Source: Brevundimonas sp. A19_0 (lineage in GTDB: Bacteria; Pseudomonadota; Alphaproteobacteria; Caulobacterales; Caulobacteraceae). Taken from it: DNA of 64,000 bases. Positions 23,964-33,021 of this stretch are shown one piece after another. Under the pieces are notes generated by a model that had not been told where the DNA came from, ran no database searches, and saw only the letters and a list, made by a program, of their open reading frames with translations. The stretch spans positions 1 through 64,000 of the forward strand of contig NZ_JAGHQP010000010.1 in NCBI RefSeq assembly GCF_017744255.1, given 5' to 3'. The number at the start of each line of letters is the position of its first letter. Position 1 is the first letter of the stretch. The position numbers and the translations under genes were made by a program.

Positions 23964-25337
23964 ATGAACCCCCATCTCGTGACTTCGGACCCCGATCCCG
24001 CCCGTGCGACCGGCCTCAGGATCGCTGTCATCGGTTCCGGGATAACGGGTCTTTCGGCGGCCTGGCTGCTGTCAAAGCGCCATCAGGTGACTCTGTATGA
24101 AGCCGACGACCGCATCGGCGGGCACAGCCATACGGTCACCGTCGAGGACACCGGCACCCCGACCGCGGTAGACACGGGATTTATCGTCTTCAACGAGGAC
24201 AACTACCCGAACCTCACCGCCCTGTTCGACCATCTGAAGGTGCCGACCCAGCCGGCCTATATGTCGTTTGCGGTGTCCATCGACGACGGGGCGCTGGAGT
24301 ATTCCAGCCACGGGGTGGGCGCCCTGTTCGCCCAGAAGCGCAACTACGCCAGCCCCAAATTCTGGCGCATGATCGGCGATCTGCTGCGCTTCCAGAAGCA
24401 GGCGCCGAAGGACCTGCCCGAGCTGGAGCGCAGCGGCGAGACCCTCGACTCCTATCTGACGCGCTCGGGCTACGGTCCGCTGTTCCGCGACGCCCACCTG
24501 CTGCCCCAGGCGGCGGCCATCTGGTCGTGCACCCTCAACCAGATGACGGACTATCCGGCCGCGGCCTTCGTCCGGTTCTACATGAACCACAATCTGCTCA
24601 AGTACGATCTGCGCCCGACCTGGCGCACCGTGACCGGCGGGTCGCGGGAATATGTGTCGCGCCTGCTGGCCGACTTCGGCGGCACGGTCGTCACCAATGC
24701 CGGTATCGAGAGCGTGGTCCGGGGCCGCGACGAGGCCGCCCTGCGCTTTAGCGACGGCCGGTTCGAGCGGTTCGATGCCGTGGTGCTGGCCACCCATTCG
24801 GATCAGGCCCTGCGCCTGCTGGAAGCACCGTCGGCCGAGGAACGGGACCTGCTGGGCGCGATCGCCTATCGCCCGAACCGGGCCGTCCTGCACCGGGACA
24901 CCCGGCTGATGCCCAAGCGGCGCAAGGCCTGGGCCGCGTGGAGCCATCTCGGCTTCTCCGAGCGCGCCGGCGAGGGCGGCGTCACCTACTGGATGAACGA
25001 ACTGCAGAGCCTTGAGGGCCCGCCGCTGTTCGTCAGCCTGAACCCCGCCGTCGAGCCCGCGCCCGAGACCGTGCTCGGCGAATGGGACTATGAGCACCCT
25101 GTCTTCAACGCCGCGGCGCTGGAGGCGCAGAAGCAGCTCTGGAGCCTGCAAGGACGCCGCAATGTCTGGTTTTGCGGCGCCTGGTTCGGTTCGGGCTTCC
25201 ACGAGGACGGCATCCAGGCGGGCCTCGCCGTGGCCGAGCAATTGGGCGGCGTCCGCAGGCCCTGGTCGGTTGAAAACGAGAGCGGTCGCATTCACCTGGG
25301 CCCCGCTCCCGGCGTGGCGCTCGAACGAGCCGCGTGA
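23964..25337 (+). CDS. FAD-dependent oxidoreductase (amine-oxidase-like)
   Basis: 457 aa. N-terminal dinucleotide-binding motif IAVIGSGITGLSAAWLLSKR, then a GGHSHTV motif of NAD(P)-binding Rossmann/FAD proteins and a C-terminal FCGAWFGSGFHEDGI FAD motif. The family accompanies CFA-synthase-like and DUF1365 genes in operons that modify membrane fatty acids, including furan-fatty-acid systems of alphaproteobacteria. Substrate here is inferred to be a membrane lipid. Overlaps the DUF1365 start by 4 bp. Confidence 0.87.
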   Translation: MNPHLVTSDPDPARATGLRIAVIGSGITGLSAAWLLSKRHQVTLYEADDRIGGHSHTVTVEDTGTPTAVDTGFIVFNEDNYPNLTALFDHLKVPTQPAYMSFAVSIDDGALEYSSHGVGALFAQKRNYASPKFWRMIGDLLRFQKQAPKDLPELERSGETLDSYLTRSGYGPLFRDAHLLPQAAAIWSCTLNQMTDYPAAAFVRFYMNHNLLKYDLRPTWRTVTGGSREYVSRLLADFGGTVVTNAGIESVVRGRDEAALRFSDGRFERFDAVVLATHSDQALRLLEAPSAEERDLLGAIAYRPNRAVLHRDTRLMPKRRKAWAAWSHLGFSERAGEGGVTYWMNELQSLEGPPLFVSLNPAVEPAPETVLGEWDYEHPVFNAAALEAQKQLWSLQGRRNVWFCGAWFGSGFHEDGIQAGLAVAEQLGGVRRPWSVENESGRIHLGPAPGVALERAA

Positions 25338-26122
25338 CGACCGCCACACCCGCCTTCGGTCTCTACGTCGGTGAGGTGACCCACCGGCGCGTGCGCCCGT
25401 TCGACCACCGGCTGCGCTACCGCGTCTATATGCTGCTGCTCGATCTCGATGCCGCCGGGGACAAGCTTTCGCGGCTGAAATGGCTGCGGCCCGGTCGCAG
25501 GGGCCTGATGCGCTGGAACGCCGCCGACTATGGTGCTCCGGGCGACCCGCGCCCCCTGCGCGCCCAGATCGAGGATCATCTGTCAGCCGCCGGGATCGCT
25601 TTGGACGGGGGCCCCATCCGGCTGCTGACCATGCCGCGCATCCTGGGCTACGGCTTCAATCCGCTCAGCGTCTACTTCTGCTACGGGCCGGACGGGGCGC
25701 TCAGGGCCCTGGTCTATGAGGTGTCGAACACCTTCGGCGAGCGGCACAGCTATCTGATCGCCAGACCGGAGGCCGACGCCGGTCCCGTTCGCCAGAGTGC
25801 GCCCAAACGCTTCTTCGTCAGCCCCTTCATGGATATGGGTTTGACCTACGACTTCGTCGTCCGCCCGCCCGGCGATGATCTGTCGGTGACGGTGAATGTC
25901 AGACGCGGCGACGAACCGATCCTGACGGCCACCTTCGCCGGACGCCACCACCCGCTCGACGACGCCCATCTGGCCCGCGCCTTCTGGTCCCATCCGCTGC
26001 TGACCTGGAAGGTGATCGCCGCCATTCATTGGGAAGCGATCAAACTGATGCTCAAGGGCGCCCGCTATCGCGTACGCGGCCGTCCGCCGGTCCGTCCCGT
26101 GACCCACGGCACGGCACTGTGA
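25334..26122 (+). CDS. DUF1365 family protein
   Basis: 262 aa from GTG 25334 (GTGA overlap). Family motifs: RVRPFDHRLRYRVYMLLLDL, LLTMPRILGYGFNPLSVYFC, VYEVSNTFGERHSYLI and FFVSPFMDMGLTYDF. Biochemistry is unsettled; members cluster with the preceding oxidoreductase and CFA-synthase relatives. It likely acts on the same modified lipids. Confidence 0.92.
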   Translation: MTTATPAFGLYVGEVTHRRVRPFDHRLRYRVYMLLLDLDAAGDKLSRLKWLRPGRRGLMRWNAADYGAPGDPRPLRAQIEDHLSAAGIALDGGPIRLLTMPRILGYGFNPLSVYFCYGPDGALRALVYEVSNTFGERHSYLIARPEADAGPVRQSAPKRFFVSPFMDMGLTYDFVVRPPGDDLSVTVNVRRGDEPILTATFAGRHHPLDDAHLARAFWSHPLLTWKVIAAIHWEAIKLMLKGARYRVRGRPPVRPVTHGTAL

Positions 26123-26181
26123 CCCCCTGCGGGGTTGCCCCTCGCGACCGGTCACACTAGAGACCGAACAGACGGACCCAA

Positions 26182-26199
26182 TTTCATCAGACGATGAAA
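26182..26199. promoter_or_regulatory. Inverted repeat before the CoA-transferase genes
   Basis: TTTCATC-AGAC-GATGAAA, a perfect 7-bp inverted repeat, lies 13 bp upstream of the first CoA-transferase subunit. It could be an operator or a leader hairpin. Confidence 0.35.
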
Positions 26200-26212
26200 A
26201 TAAGAGGAAGCG

Positions 26213-26917
26213 ATGAGGAAACTCTACCCTGACGCCAGGAGCGCGCTCGAAGGTCTGACCTTCGACGGCATGACCGTGATGGCTGGCGGCTTCGGCCTGT
26301 GCGGCATTCCCGAGAACCTGATCGCCGCCTTGCGCGACAGCGGCACCAAGGGGATGACGGTCATCTCCAACAACGCCGGCGTCGACGGGTTCGGCCTCGG
26401 CCAGCTGCTGGAAACCCGCCAGATCGCCAAGATGATCTCGTCCTACGTCGGCGAGAACAAGGAGTTCGAGCGTCAGTACCTGGCCGGTGAGCTGGAGCTG
26501 GAGTTCAACCCCCAGGGCACCTTGGCCGAGCGTATCCGGGCCGGCGGCGCGGGCATCCCGGCCTTCTTCACCGCGACCGGCGTCGGCACCCTGGTGGCCG
26601 AGGGCAAGGAAGTCCGTAACTTCGACGGCCGCGACTATGTGATGGAAACCGGGCTGGTCGCCGACCTGTCGATCGTCAAGGCCTGGAAGGCGGACGAGCG
26701 CGGCAATCTGGTGTTCCGCAAGACCGCCCGCAACTTCAATCCGATGATGGCGACGGCGGGCAAGGCCTGCGTGGTCGAGGTCGAGGAAATCGTGCCCACC
26801 GGCTCGCTGGACCCCGACCAGATCCACACCCCCGGCATCTATGTCGACCGCCTGATCAAGGGCACTTTCGAAAAGCGCATCGAACAGCGCACCGTCCGTC
26901 AGAGAGAGGGAGCCTGA
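26213..26917 (+). CDS. scoA: 3-oxoacid CoA-transferase subunit A
   Basis: 234 aa. Family opening [20 protein letters not shown] (about residues 23-42), then [17 protein letters not shown] and [20 protein letters not shown]. Subunit A of the heterodimer that moves CoA from succinyl-CoA to acetoacetate. The product feeds the acetoacetyl-CoA thiolase reaction. The next gene starts 3 bp later. Confidence 0.93.
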   Translation: MRKLYPDARSALEGLTFDGMTVMAGGFGLCGIPENLIAALRDSGTKGMTVISNNAGVDGFGLGQLLETRQIAKMISSYVGENKEFERQYLAGELELEFNPQGTLAERIRAGGAGIPAFFTATGVGTLVAEGKEVRNFDGRDYVMETGLVADLSIVKAWKADERGNLVFRKTARNFNPMMATAGKACVVEVEEIVPTGSLDPDQIHTPGIYVDRLIKGTFEKRIEQRTVRQREGA

Positions 26918-26920
26918 TCC

Positions 26921-27580
26921 ATGCCCCGCACCCGCGAACAACTGGCTGAACGCGCCGCCAAAGAGCTGCAGGACGGCTTCTATGTGAACCTGGGCATCGG
27001 CATCCCGACCTTGGTCGCCAACTATATTCCCGACGGCATGGAGGTTACCCTCCAGTCCGAGAACGGCATGCTGGGCATGGGCCCCTTCCCCTATGAGGAC
27101 GAGGTTGACCCCGACCTGATCAACGCCGGCAAGCAGACCATCTCGGAAATCCCCGAGACCAGCTATTTCAGCTCGGCCGACAGCTTTGCCATGATCCGTG
27201 GCGGCCACATCAACCTGTCCATCCTCGGCGCCATGGAAGTGGCCGAGAACGGCGACATCGCCAACTGGATGATCCCGGGCAAGCTGGTGAAGGGCATGGG
27301 CGGCGCCATGGATCTGGTCGCCGGCGTCAAGCGCGTGGTGGTGGTCATGGATCACGCCAACAAGCACGGCCAGTCCAAGGTCCTGAAGGCCTGCACCTTG
27401 CCGCTGACCGGCACGGGCGTGGTCAGCCGCATCATCACCGACCTGTGCGTCTTCGACGTCAAGCCGGACGGCGCGGGGCTGGAGCTGATCGAATTGGCCG
27501 ACGGCGTGACGCTGGAAGAGGTCGCGGCAAAGACCGAGGCCAGCTACACAATTTCCGAAAAGCTCAAGTCGCTGGCATAG
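26921..27580 (+). CDS. scoB: 3-oxoacid CoA-transferase subunit B
   Basis: 219 aa. The catalytic Glu is in LQSENGMLGMGPFP. NLGIGIPTLVANYIPDGMEV and RGGHINLSILGAMEVAENGD are standard for the B subunit. Together with subunit A it activates acetoacetate or related 3-oxoacids. Full length. Confidence 0.94.
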   Translation: MPRTREQLAERAAKELQDGFYVNLGIGIPTLVANYIPDGMEVTLQSENGMLGMGPFPYEDEVDPDLINAGKQTISEIPETSYFSSADSFAMIRGGHINLSILGAMEVAENGDIANWMIPGKLVKGMGGAMDLVAGVKRVVVVMDHANKHGQSKVLKACTLPLTGTGVVSRIITDLCVFDVKPDGAGLELIELADGVTLEEVAAKTEASYTISEKLKSLA

Positions 27581-27623
27581 TCGCCCCAATCGGCCGGAAC
27601 AGGCCGAAGTGGAGGGTGATGTG

Positions 27624-28484
27624 ATGGCGGATGGCAGCAGTGTGCGTGCGTGGGCGATCCCCGCGCCGGAGTCCGACCGGCTGGCGGGCATGCAGACCGA
27701 ATTGCAGGCCGATGAGGTCGCAGTCTATGGCGAGCGCTCGCGGGCGGCCGTGCGCGACTGCCTCGACCGCGTGCTGGCCGAGGCGCGCACCGGCGACCTG
27801 ACCGAGGCCGTCGCCCGGCTGGATCATCTGGTCAGCTGCATCGAAGGCCTTCGCCCCCGCGATCTGGTGCCCCGGACCGGACTGGGTGGCCTGTTCGACA
27901 GCCGGAACGGGCGCCTCAAGCGCTTCCGGACTGCCTTTCAGGCTGCGGTCCGCACCGTCGGCGATACGCTTGCGGAAATCGAGGAGCGGCTGAAGGGCGT
28001 CGAAAGCCGCGGTCAGGCGATGGAGGGCGCCTTGCAGGCCCTGCGTGACGGCGTGCGGGAGATCAACGGCCACGTCCAGGTGGCACTTGAGGCGCTTGTT
28101 CCGCCGCCTGTGGCCGGTGAGGGCGAAGACACTCCCCAGGACCCGCAGGCGGCTCTGCGCACCCGCGTCGACGATCTCGACCGCCACCGGGCGTCCGGCG
28201 TCACTGCCCTGCCCTGCGTCCGCGCCGTCCAGAATGCCGACGCCTGGGCGACTGATGCCCTGCGGCGCGCGGCCCCGGCCCTCTCCCACTGGCAGGAGGA
28301 CTGGACCGCCCGGCTGGGGCTGGATCGAAAGCGCCCGCGCAAGGTCCGCCCTGACGTTTCGGAGCTGGAGGCCCTGCGCGATCAGCTGCTGGCCACGCTC
28401 AAGCGCATCCGCGCCGACGTCTCGGCCGCGCTGGACCGCCGCAAGGGGCAGGTGGCCCGGCTGGAAAGCCTGCGAAACGGCTAG
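27624..28484 (+). CDS. TelA-like coiled-coil protein (tentative)
   Basis: 286 aa from ATG 27624, with GGAGGG seven bases upstream. The product is strongly helical; RPRDLVPRTGLGGLFDSRNG followed by a long helix (AEIEERLKGVESRGQAMEGA) resembles the TelA/KlaA toxic-anion-resistance family, but the match is partial and the protein shorter than usual. Convergent with the Mla lipoprotein gene, overlapping by 4 bp. Confidence 0.45.
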   Translation: MADGSSVRAWAIPAPESDRLAGMQTELQADEVAVYGERSRAAVRDCLDRVLAEARTGDLTEAVARLDHLVSCIEGLRPRDLVPRTGLGGLFDSRNGRLKRFRTAFQAAVRTVGDTLAEIEERLKGVESRGQAMEGALQALRDGVREINGHVQVALEALVPPPVAGEGEDTPQDPQAALRTRVDDLDRHRASGVTALPCVRAVQNADAWATDALRRAAPALSHWQEDWTARLGLDRKRPRKVRPDVSELEALRDQLLATLKRIRADVSAALDRRKGQVARLESLRNG

Positions 28485-29134
28485 CGGGCAGCTGCCGCCC
28501 GGCCGACATTGGCTTCGGTCCAGGCGACGATCTGCTGGTTCAGATCCTGGGTGGCCGCATCATAGGCCGCTACAATGGCGCTGATCCGGTTCTCGTCAGC
28601 CGGCTGGCTGACCGAGAAGACCTGCTCCGAAACCACGTCCCGACCCGGCATGCTCAGCAGCCGTGCCCGCGCCGAGATGACCACGCGCGGCACCGCACCC
28701 GCCGAGGCGTAGCGGGTCTCGAAGGTCGTCACATCCACGTCCAGCGACACGTCGGCCCGGGTCAGCTCTCGCCCCCCGATTAGCCGCAGACCAGACGCAC
28801 TGCCCCCGAAAGCCGTCTCCAGGCTCTGATTGTAGAGGTCCTCGGCGTCCGAGACCCACCGCGCGCCGCCGATATAGGCGGCCTCATTGCCGGTTATGGC
28901 CAGAATGCGCTCACCGGACACCGCGTCGGGGAACTCGATCCGTCGCAGGGCCACCTGCACCGTCGCCGGGCTGCGTTCGCCGACAAAGGCACTGTCCAGC
29001 GGGCCGAAGCGATACAGCTGCACCGGATCGGGCGTCGACAGCAGGGCACACCCGGTCAGCCCCAGACCGGCCACCGTCAGGGCGGCCAGACCGGCAAGGC
29101 CGCGGTGCAGGAACAGGGTCGATCCCGGGATCAT
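28481..29134 (-). CDS. ABC-type transport auxiliary lipoprotein (PqiC-like)
   Basis: 217 aa. Lipobox LTGC about residue 28, then LYRFGPLDSAF, a SATVQVALRRIEFPDAVSG segment and a VSQPADENRISAIVAAYDAA tail typical of PF03886. It would stand in the periplasm or outer membrane as the partner of the MCE/MlaD protein. Overlaps mlaD by ATGA, last gene of the operon. Confidence 0.87.
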   Translation of the reverse strand: MIPGSTLFLHRGLAGLAALTVAGLGLTGCALLSTPDPVQLYRFGPLDSAFVGERSPATVQVALRRIEFPDAVSGERILAITGNEAAYIGGARWVSDAEDLYNQSLETAFGGSASGLRLIGGRELTRADVSLDVDVTTFETRYASAGAVPRVVISARARLLSMPGRDVVSEQVFSVSQPADENRISAIVAAYDAATQDLNQQIVAWTEANVGRAAAAR

Positions 29135-30069
29135 GGCTGAACCTCCAGTTCATTCGATGAGGGCCGCGAGATGAACTCGCGCGGGCTGGTCCGGACCTCG
29201 TCGACCAGGTCCTCCAGCGAGCGGGTGGCCGCATCCAGACCGCGGATGGCCTCTTCCAGCTGGGGCAGGCCGCTGGCGGCAAAGTCGTTCACCGGCCCTT
29301 CCAGACCCTCGACGATGCGATTGGCGGACTCTGCCGCCTGGGCGGCCTGGTCGGCGGCGCGGTTGAGGTTGTTCACGGCCTGCTGGCCGTCGGTCTCGAT
29401 CAGGCGACGGGCGGACTCGCCCAGCGCCTGATATTCGGCCATGGCGGCATTGGCGCGGACCAGCGCCTGCTCCAGCTCATCGAACATCCCCTTGCGGGCC
29501 TCGAACTCGGTGGTCAGGGATTCGATGTTCTTCAGGCTGAGCGAGAAGGAGCGGATGTTCTCGTCGGACAGCACCCGATTGATGCGGTTCAGGGCGTCGA
29601 CCGTCTGGGCCAGCACGGTGCCCGACCCTGACAACAGCTCGGCGATCGGGCTGGGCTGGCTTTGCAGCACAGGGACGACATTGTTGGGATACTGGCTCTT
29701 CAGCAGGGCGCTACCCTCGGTGCCGGCCGTGATCTGGATATAGTTCAGGCCGGTGATGCCCTGCGGTTCCAGCTGGGCGCGCGAGGTCACGCGGATCGGC
29801 GTGGTCGCATCCACGCGAATGCGGGCCACGACCTGGTCCCCCTTCTCGGGGTCCAGCCTCAGGTCCGTGACGATGCCGACCCGGATGCCGTTGAAGTGCA
29901 CCTCGCCGCCCTCCGACAGCCCGCGCACCGGCCCGTAGAAGACGATGTCGTAGAGGTCGTACTCCTCATTGAACGACAGGCGCGCCAGCCAGATCGAGAA
30001 GATGATCAGCGCCGCGGCCAGGGCGACCGTGGCGATGCCGACTGCGGCGTAGTGGGCGTCTCTTTCCAT
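29131..30069 (-). CDS. mlaD: MCE/MlaD-family substrate-binding protein
   Basis: 312 aa. An N-terminal membrane anchor (IATVALAAALIIFSIWLARL) is followed by a single MCE domain: FYGPVRGLSEGGEVHFNGIR and VGIVTDLRLDP, then ITGLNYIQI. The C-terminal 150 residues are coiled coil (LNRAADQAAQAAESANRIVE). It binds lipid and links the inner-membrane ABC complex to the envelope. Confidence 0.92.
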   Translation of the reverse strand: MERDAHYAAVGIATVALAAALIIFSIWLARLSFNEEYDLYDIVFYGPVRGLSEGGEVHFNGIRVGIVTDLRLDPEKGDQVVARIRVDATTPIRVTSRAQLEPQGITGLNYIQITAGTEGSALLKSQYPNNVVPVLQSQPSPIAELLSGSGTVLAQTVDALNRINRVLSDENIRSFSLSLKNIESLTTEFEARKGMFDELEQALVRANAAMAEYQALGESARRLIETDGQQAVNNLNRAADQAAQAAESANRIVEGLEGPVNDFAASGLPQLEEAIRGLDAATRSLEDLVDEVRTSPREFISRPSSNELEVQP

Positions 30070-30084
30070 ATCCTGTGTGGCTCC

Positions 30085-30858
30085 TCAGCCGGTCCTGTGG
30101 GCAGCGCGCCCCCGCGGACCGTGGAAATATTCCCGGATCCAGGGATGGTCCGAACGCTCGAGCTCGGAAACCGTGGCCGTGTTCACGACATGTTTGTCCG
30201 CCAGCACCGCGACCTTGTCGCAGATGGCGTACAGGCTATCCAGATCGTGGGTGATCATAAAGACGGTCAGCCCCAGATCGTCCGCCAGCGACCGGATCAG
30301 CTCGTCAAAGGCGGCCGCCCCGATCGGGTCCAGACCCGCGGTCGGCTCGTCGAGGAACAGCAGCTCGGGGTCCAGCGCCAGGGCGCGGGCCAGACCGGCG
30401 CGCTTGCGCATCCCGCCCGACAGTTCGGCCGGCTTCAGGTGATGCGACTCGGGGCCCAGACCGACCAGGGCGATCTTCATCGCCGCGATCTCCTCGATCA
30501 GGCTGCGCGGCAGATCGGTGTGCTCGACCAGCGGCGAGGCGACGTTCTGCAGGACGCTTAACGACGAGAACAGGGCGCCCTGCTGGAACAGCACCCCGGT
30601 CCGGCGCTCAATGTCGGCAAGGTCTTCCTTGGTCGCGGCGGCCATGTCGTGCCCCAGTAGCCGGACGACGCCGCCGTCGGGCTCCTTGAGGCCGATGATC
30701 GTGTTCAGCAGCACGGTCTTGCCTGTGCCTGACCCCCCGACCACGCCGAGAATCTGTCCCCGCTCGACGGTCAGGTCGAGGTCCTGGTGGATGACCCGGT
30801 CGCCGAACTGGCTGAGCAGGCCCTCGACCTCGATGACGACGTCGCGATCCCCGGTCAC
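30085..30858 (-). CDS. mlaF: Mla-type ABC ATPase
   Basis: 257 aa from GTG 30858. Walker A is VGGSGTGKTVLLN, the signature is ELSGGMRKRAGLARALA and Walker B is ELLFLDEPTAGLDP. The signature Met (GGMRKR) is typical of MlaF. It powers lipid movement by the permease. Overlaps the permease gene by GTGA, and 15 bp separates it from mlaD. Confidence 0.94.
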   Translation of the reverse strand: MTGDRDVVIEVEGLLSQFGDRVIHQDLDLTVERGQILGVVGGSGTGKTVLLNTIIGLKEPDGGVVRLLGHDMAAATKEDLADIERRTGVLFQQGALFSSLSVLQNVASPLVEHTDLPRSLIEEIAAMKIALVGLGPESHHLKPAELSGGMRKRAGLARALALDPELLFLDEPTAGLDPIGAAAFDELIRSLADDLGLTVFMITHDLDSLYAICDKVAVLADKHVVNTATVSELERSDHPWIREYFHGPRGRAAHRTG

Positions 30859-31982
30859 AGGTTCAGCTCCAGGAAGATCAGGGCGAACACGGCGTCGAGG
30901 AAGATGATGGCAAAGATCGCCTGCACCACGGCCGCCGTCACGCGGCGGCCCAGCGATTCAACATCGCCCGACACGGCCATGCCCTGGCGGCAGCCGATGG
31001 CCGCGACAACTACGGCAAAGACCGGAGCCTTCACCAGTCCGACGAACAGGTGATTGCCGATGTCATTGATGGTGCCCAGTCGCTGGAGGAAGAAGTCCGG
31101 GCCGAGCGACAACTGGCTCCAGCTCACCAAAGCGCCGCCGAATAGCCCCGCCACCATGGCAATGAAGGTCAGCAGCGGCAGCATGATCACCATGGCCGCC
31201 AGTCGCGGAATGACCAGCGCCTGGAACGGATTGACGCCCATGACCTGCATGGCGTCAATCTCCTGATTCATCTTCATCGAACCGATCTCGGCCGCGAACG
31301 AAGACGAGGACCGCCCGGCCAGCAGGATGGCCGCGATCACCACGGCGAATTCGCGCAGCACCGAGATGGCGATCAGCTCGACCGCGAAGACGTCGAAGCC
31401 GAACTGCTGCAGCAGGTCCGCGCCGATGAAGGCCACCACGGCGCCGATGAAGAAGGACGTGACTGCCACGATCGGAATGGCATCCAGGCCCGCGCGCTCA
31501 ATCTGGCTGACCCAGGCGGGCCAGCGAATGCGTCCGGGGTGTTTCAGGGCTGATCCCGTGGCCGTGATCAGACGGCCCAGGAAGGCCATCGACAGGATGG
31601 CCTCGCCGCCGATGTCGTAGACGCCGTGCCCGATCTTGGCGAACATGCGCGTCAGGCCCCGCGTGCGCTTCAGAGGTTTCCCCTCGTTGCACTCGACCTT
31701 GACCACACGCTGATAGATGCGGCCGGCCTCCGGGCGCGACGACCAGGCGTCGGCGTCGAGATCCCGGCCCAGCACCCGCGACAGGATCAGGGCACCGGTC
31801 GTATCCAGCCGTCCCATGTTCGACAGGTCGAGGGCCTTGACCGACCGGTCCCCCAGCTCGCGGCCCAAGCGCGGGCCAAGGCGGCCCCGGTGATGCGAGA
31901 GCCCGGCCGTCGTCCAGTCGCCGATCAGGCGCAGGCGGGCCCCCGCCTCGTCGCTCTCAATCTCGAAATCGGCGGTCGCCAT
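30855..31982 (-). CDS. mlaE: MlaE permease with N-terminal STAS (MlaB-like) domain
   Basis: 375 aa. Residues 1-90 form a STAS domain (RLRLIGDWTTAGLSHHRGRL, ALDLSNMGRLDTTGALIL), replacing a separate MlaB. From about 115 the MlaE permease core follows, with EIGSMKMNQEIDAMQVMGVN and several spans. First gene of the operon mlaE-F-D-lipoprotein, which moves phospholipids between membranes. Confidence 0.92.
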   Translation of the reverse strand: MATADFEIESDEAGARLRLIGDWTTAGLSHHRGRLGPRLGRELGDRSVKALDLSNMGRLDTTGALILSRVLGRDLDADAWSSRPEAGRIYQRVVKVECNEGKPLKRTRGLTRMFAKIGHGVYDIGGEAILSMAFLGRLITATGSALKHPGRIRWPAWVSQIERAGLDAIPIVAVTSFFIGAVVAFIGADLLQQFGFDVFAVELIAISVLREFAVVIAAILLAGRSSSSFAAEIGSMKMNQEIDAMQVMGVNPFQALVIPRLAAMVIMLPLLTFIAMVAGLFGGALVSWSQLSLGPDFFLQRLGTINDIGNHLFVGLVKAPVFAVVVAAIGCRQGMAVSGDVESLGRRVTAAVVQAIFAIIFLDAVFALIFLELNL

Positions 31983-32100
31983 GCGGTCTTAACTAGAACG
32001 GAAGCCGCGTTTTGCCCACGAGGAATTCACCCCGGACGCGGCCGGAGCCGCGGGGTCGGCGGAACCTGTGTCAAATGCGCCGACGTCGGCCGGGTTGCTC

Positions 32101-33021
32101 TCAGCTCAGGAAATTCAGCAACGAGACCTGTCGCAGCTGGTTGATCACCTGGGCCGAGGCCTGAATGGCCACCTGCGACAGTTCCAGATCGGTCAGCGCC
32201 TCAGCCAGATCGGCATCGGTCTTTTTCGACAGCATCTCGTCCAGTGCCACCTTCTGGGTGTTCTGCGACGACAGGATCGAGTCGACCCGATTCTGCAGCG
32301 AGCCGTTGCGCGCGCCAAAGTTCGTCACCGTCTCGCGTGCCTTATCCAGACGGTTCAGCTGGGCGGTCAGGAAGTCCCGTGTTGCGTCATCCATACTGCC
32401 GTTCAGGGGCGTGGTCTGATGATACAGCTGGATATCCCGGAAGATGTCGAAGGCGGGCTCGCCGATCTCGTTGGCGAGGAAGCCGGTCTCCATCCAGGTT
32501 CCCTCGTCGAGGCGCGACACCTGCTTCAGCGTGTCGTTGGCAAAGGCGTCCGCCGCCGACGGCAGGGCCGCAAGGTCAGCGAGCGTCATAGCCGTCACGG
32601 GAGCGTCCGCGCTCTGGCCGCCTGCGAACAGATAGCGGTTCTGGTGACGGCTGTTCAGCCCATCCTGGGTAATCTGGTAATAGCCCTGAATCTCCAGCAT
32701 CAGGCCATCGGTCCGGCCGCTGGCCAGAGCCGCAGCGATCGCTTCGCGCGCGCCACCCACGCCCTCGGCCGTGCGGTTCAGGGCGAGGCTCTGGGTTTCC
32801 AGCCGGGCCGCGACCGTTTCGCCTGCCTCGATGAAGCCCTGGATCCGGCTCTGCGTCGACTTCAGCGCCGTCAGGGTTTCCGAGCTGCGCCCGAAGCCGG
32901 TCAGGTCGGTGGCGACCTTCTGGGTCGAGACCCGCTCCTGGGCCTCCTGCGCGCGGCTCTGGGCCGTCATCAGGTCCAGCAGGGCCGTCTGGTAATTTCC
33001 AAAGGTAGAGACGCGATGCAT
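32101..33021 (-). CDS. flgL: Flagellar hook-filament junction protein FlgL
   Basis: 306 aa. The N-terminus (MHRVSTFGNYQTALLDLMTA) and the C-terminal helical segment (DADLAEALTDLELSQVAIQA, ending QVSLLNFLS) are the flagellin-type D0/D1 coiled coils of FlgL. NRYLFAGGQSADAP is a family marker. Overlaps flgK by one base (TGATG), so translation is coupled. Transcribed leftward from the sigma-54 promoter. Confidence 0.93.
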   Translation of the reverse strand: MHRVSTFGNYQTALLDLMTAQSRAQEAQERVSTQKVATDLTGFGRSSETLTALKSTQSRIQGFIEAGETVAARLETQSLALNRTAEGVGGAREAIAAALASGRTDGLMLEIQGYYQITQDGLNSRHQNRYLFAGGQSADAPVTAMTLADLAALPSAADAFANDTLKQVSRLDEGTWMETGFLANEIGEPAFDIFRDIQLYHQTTPLNGSMDDATRDFLTAQLNRLDKARETVTNFGARNGSLQNRVDSILSSQNTQKVALDEMLSKKTDADLAEALTDLELSQVAIQASAQVINQLRQVSLLNFLS

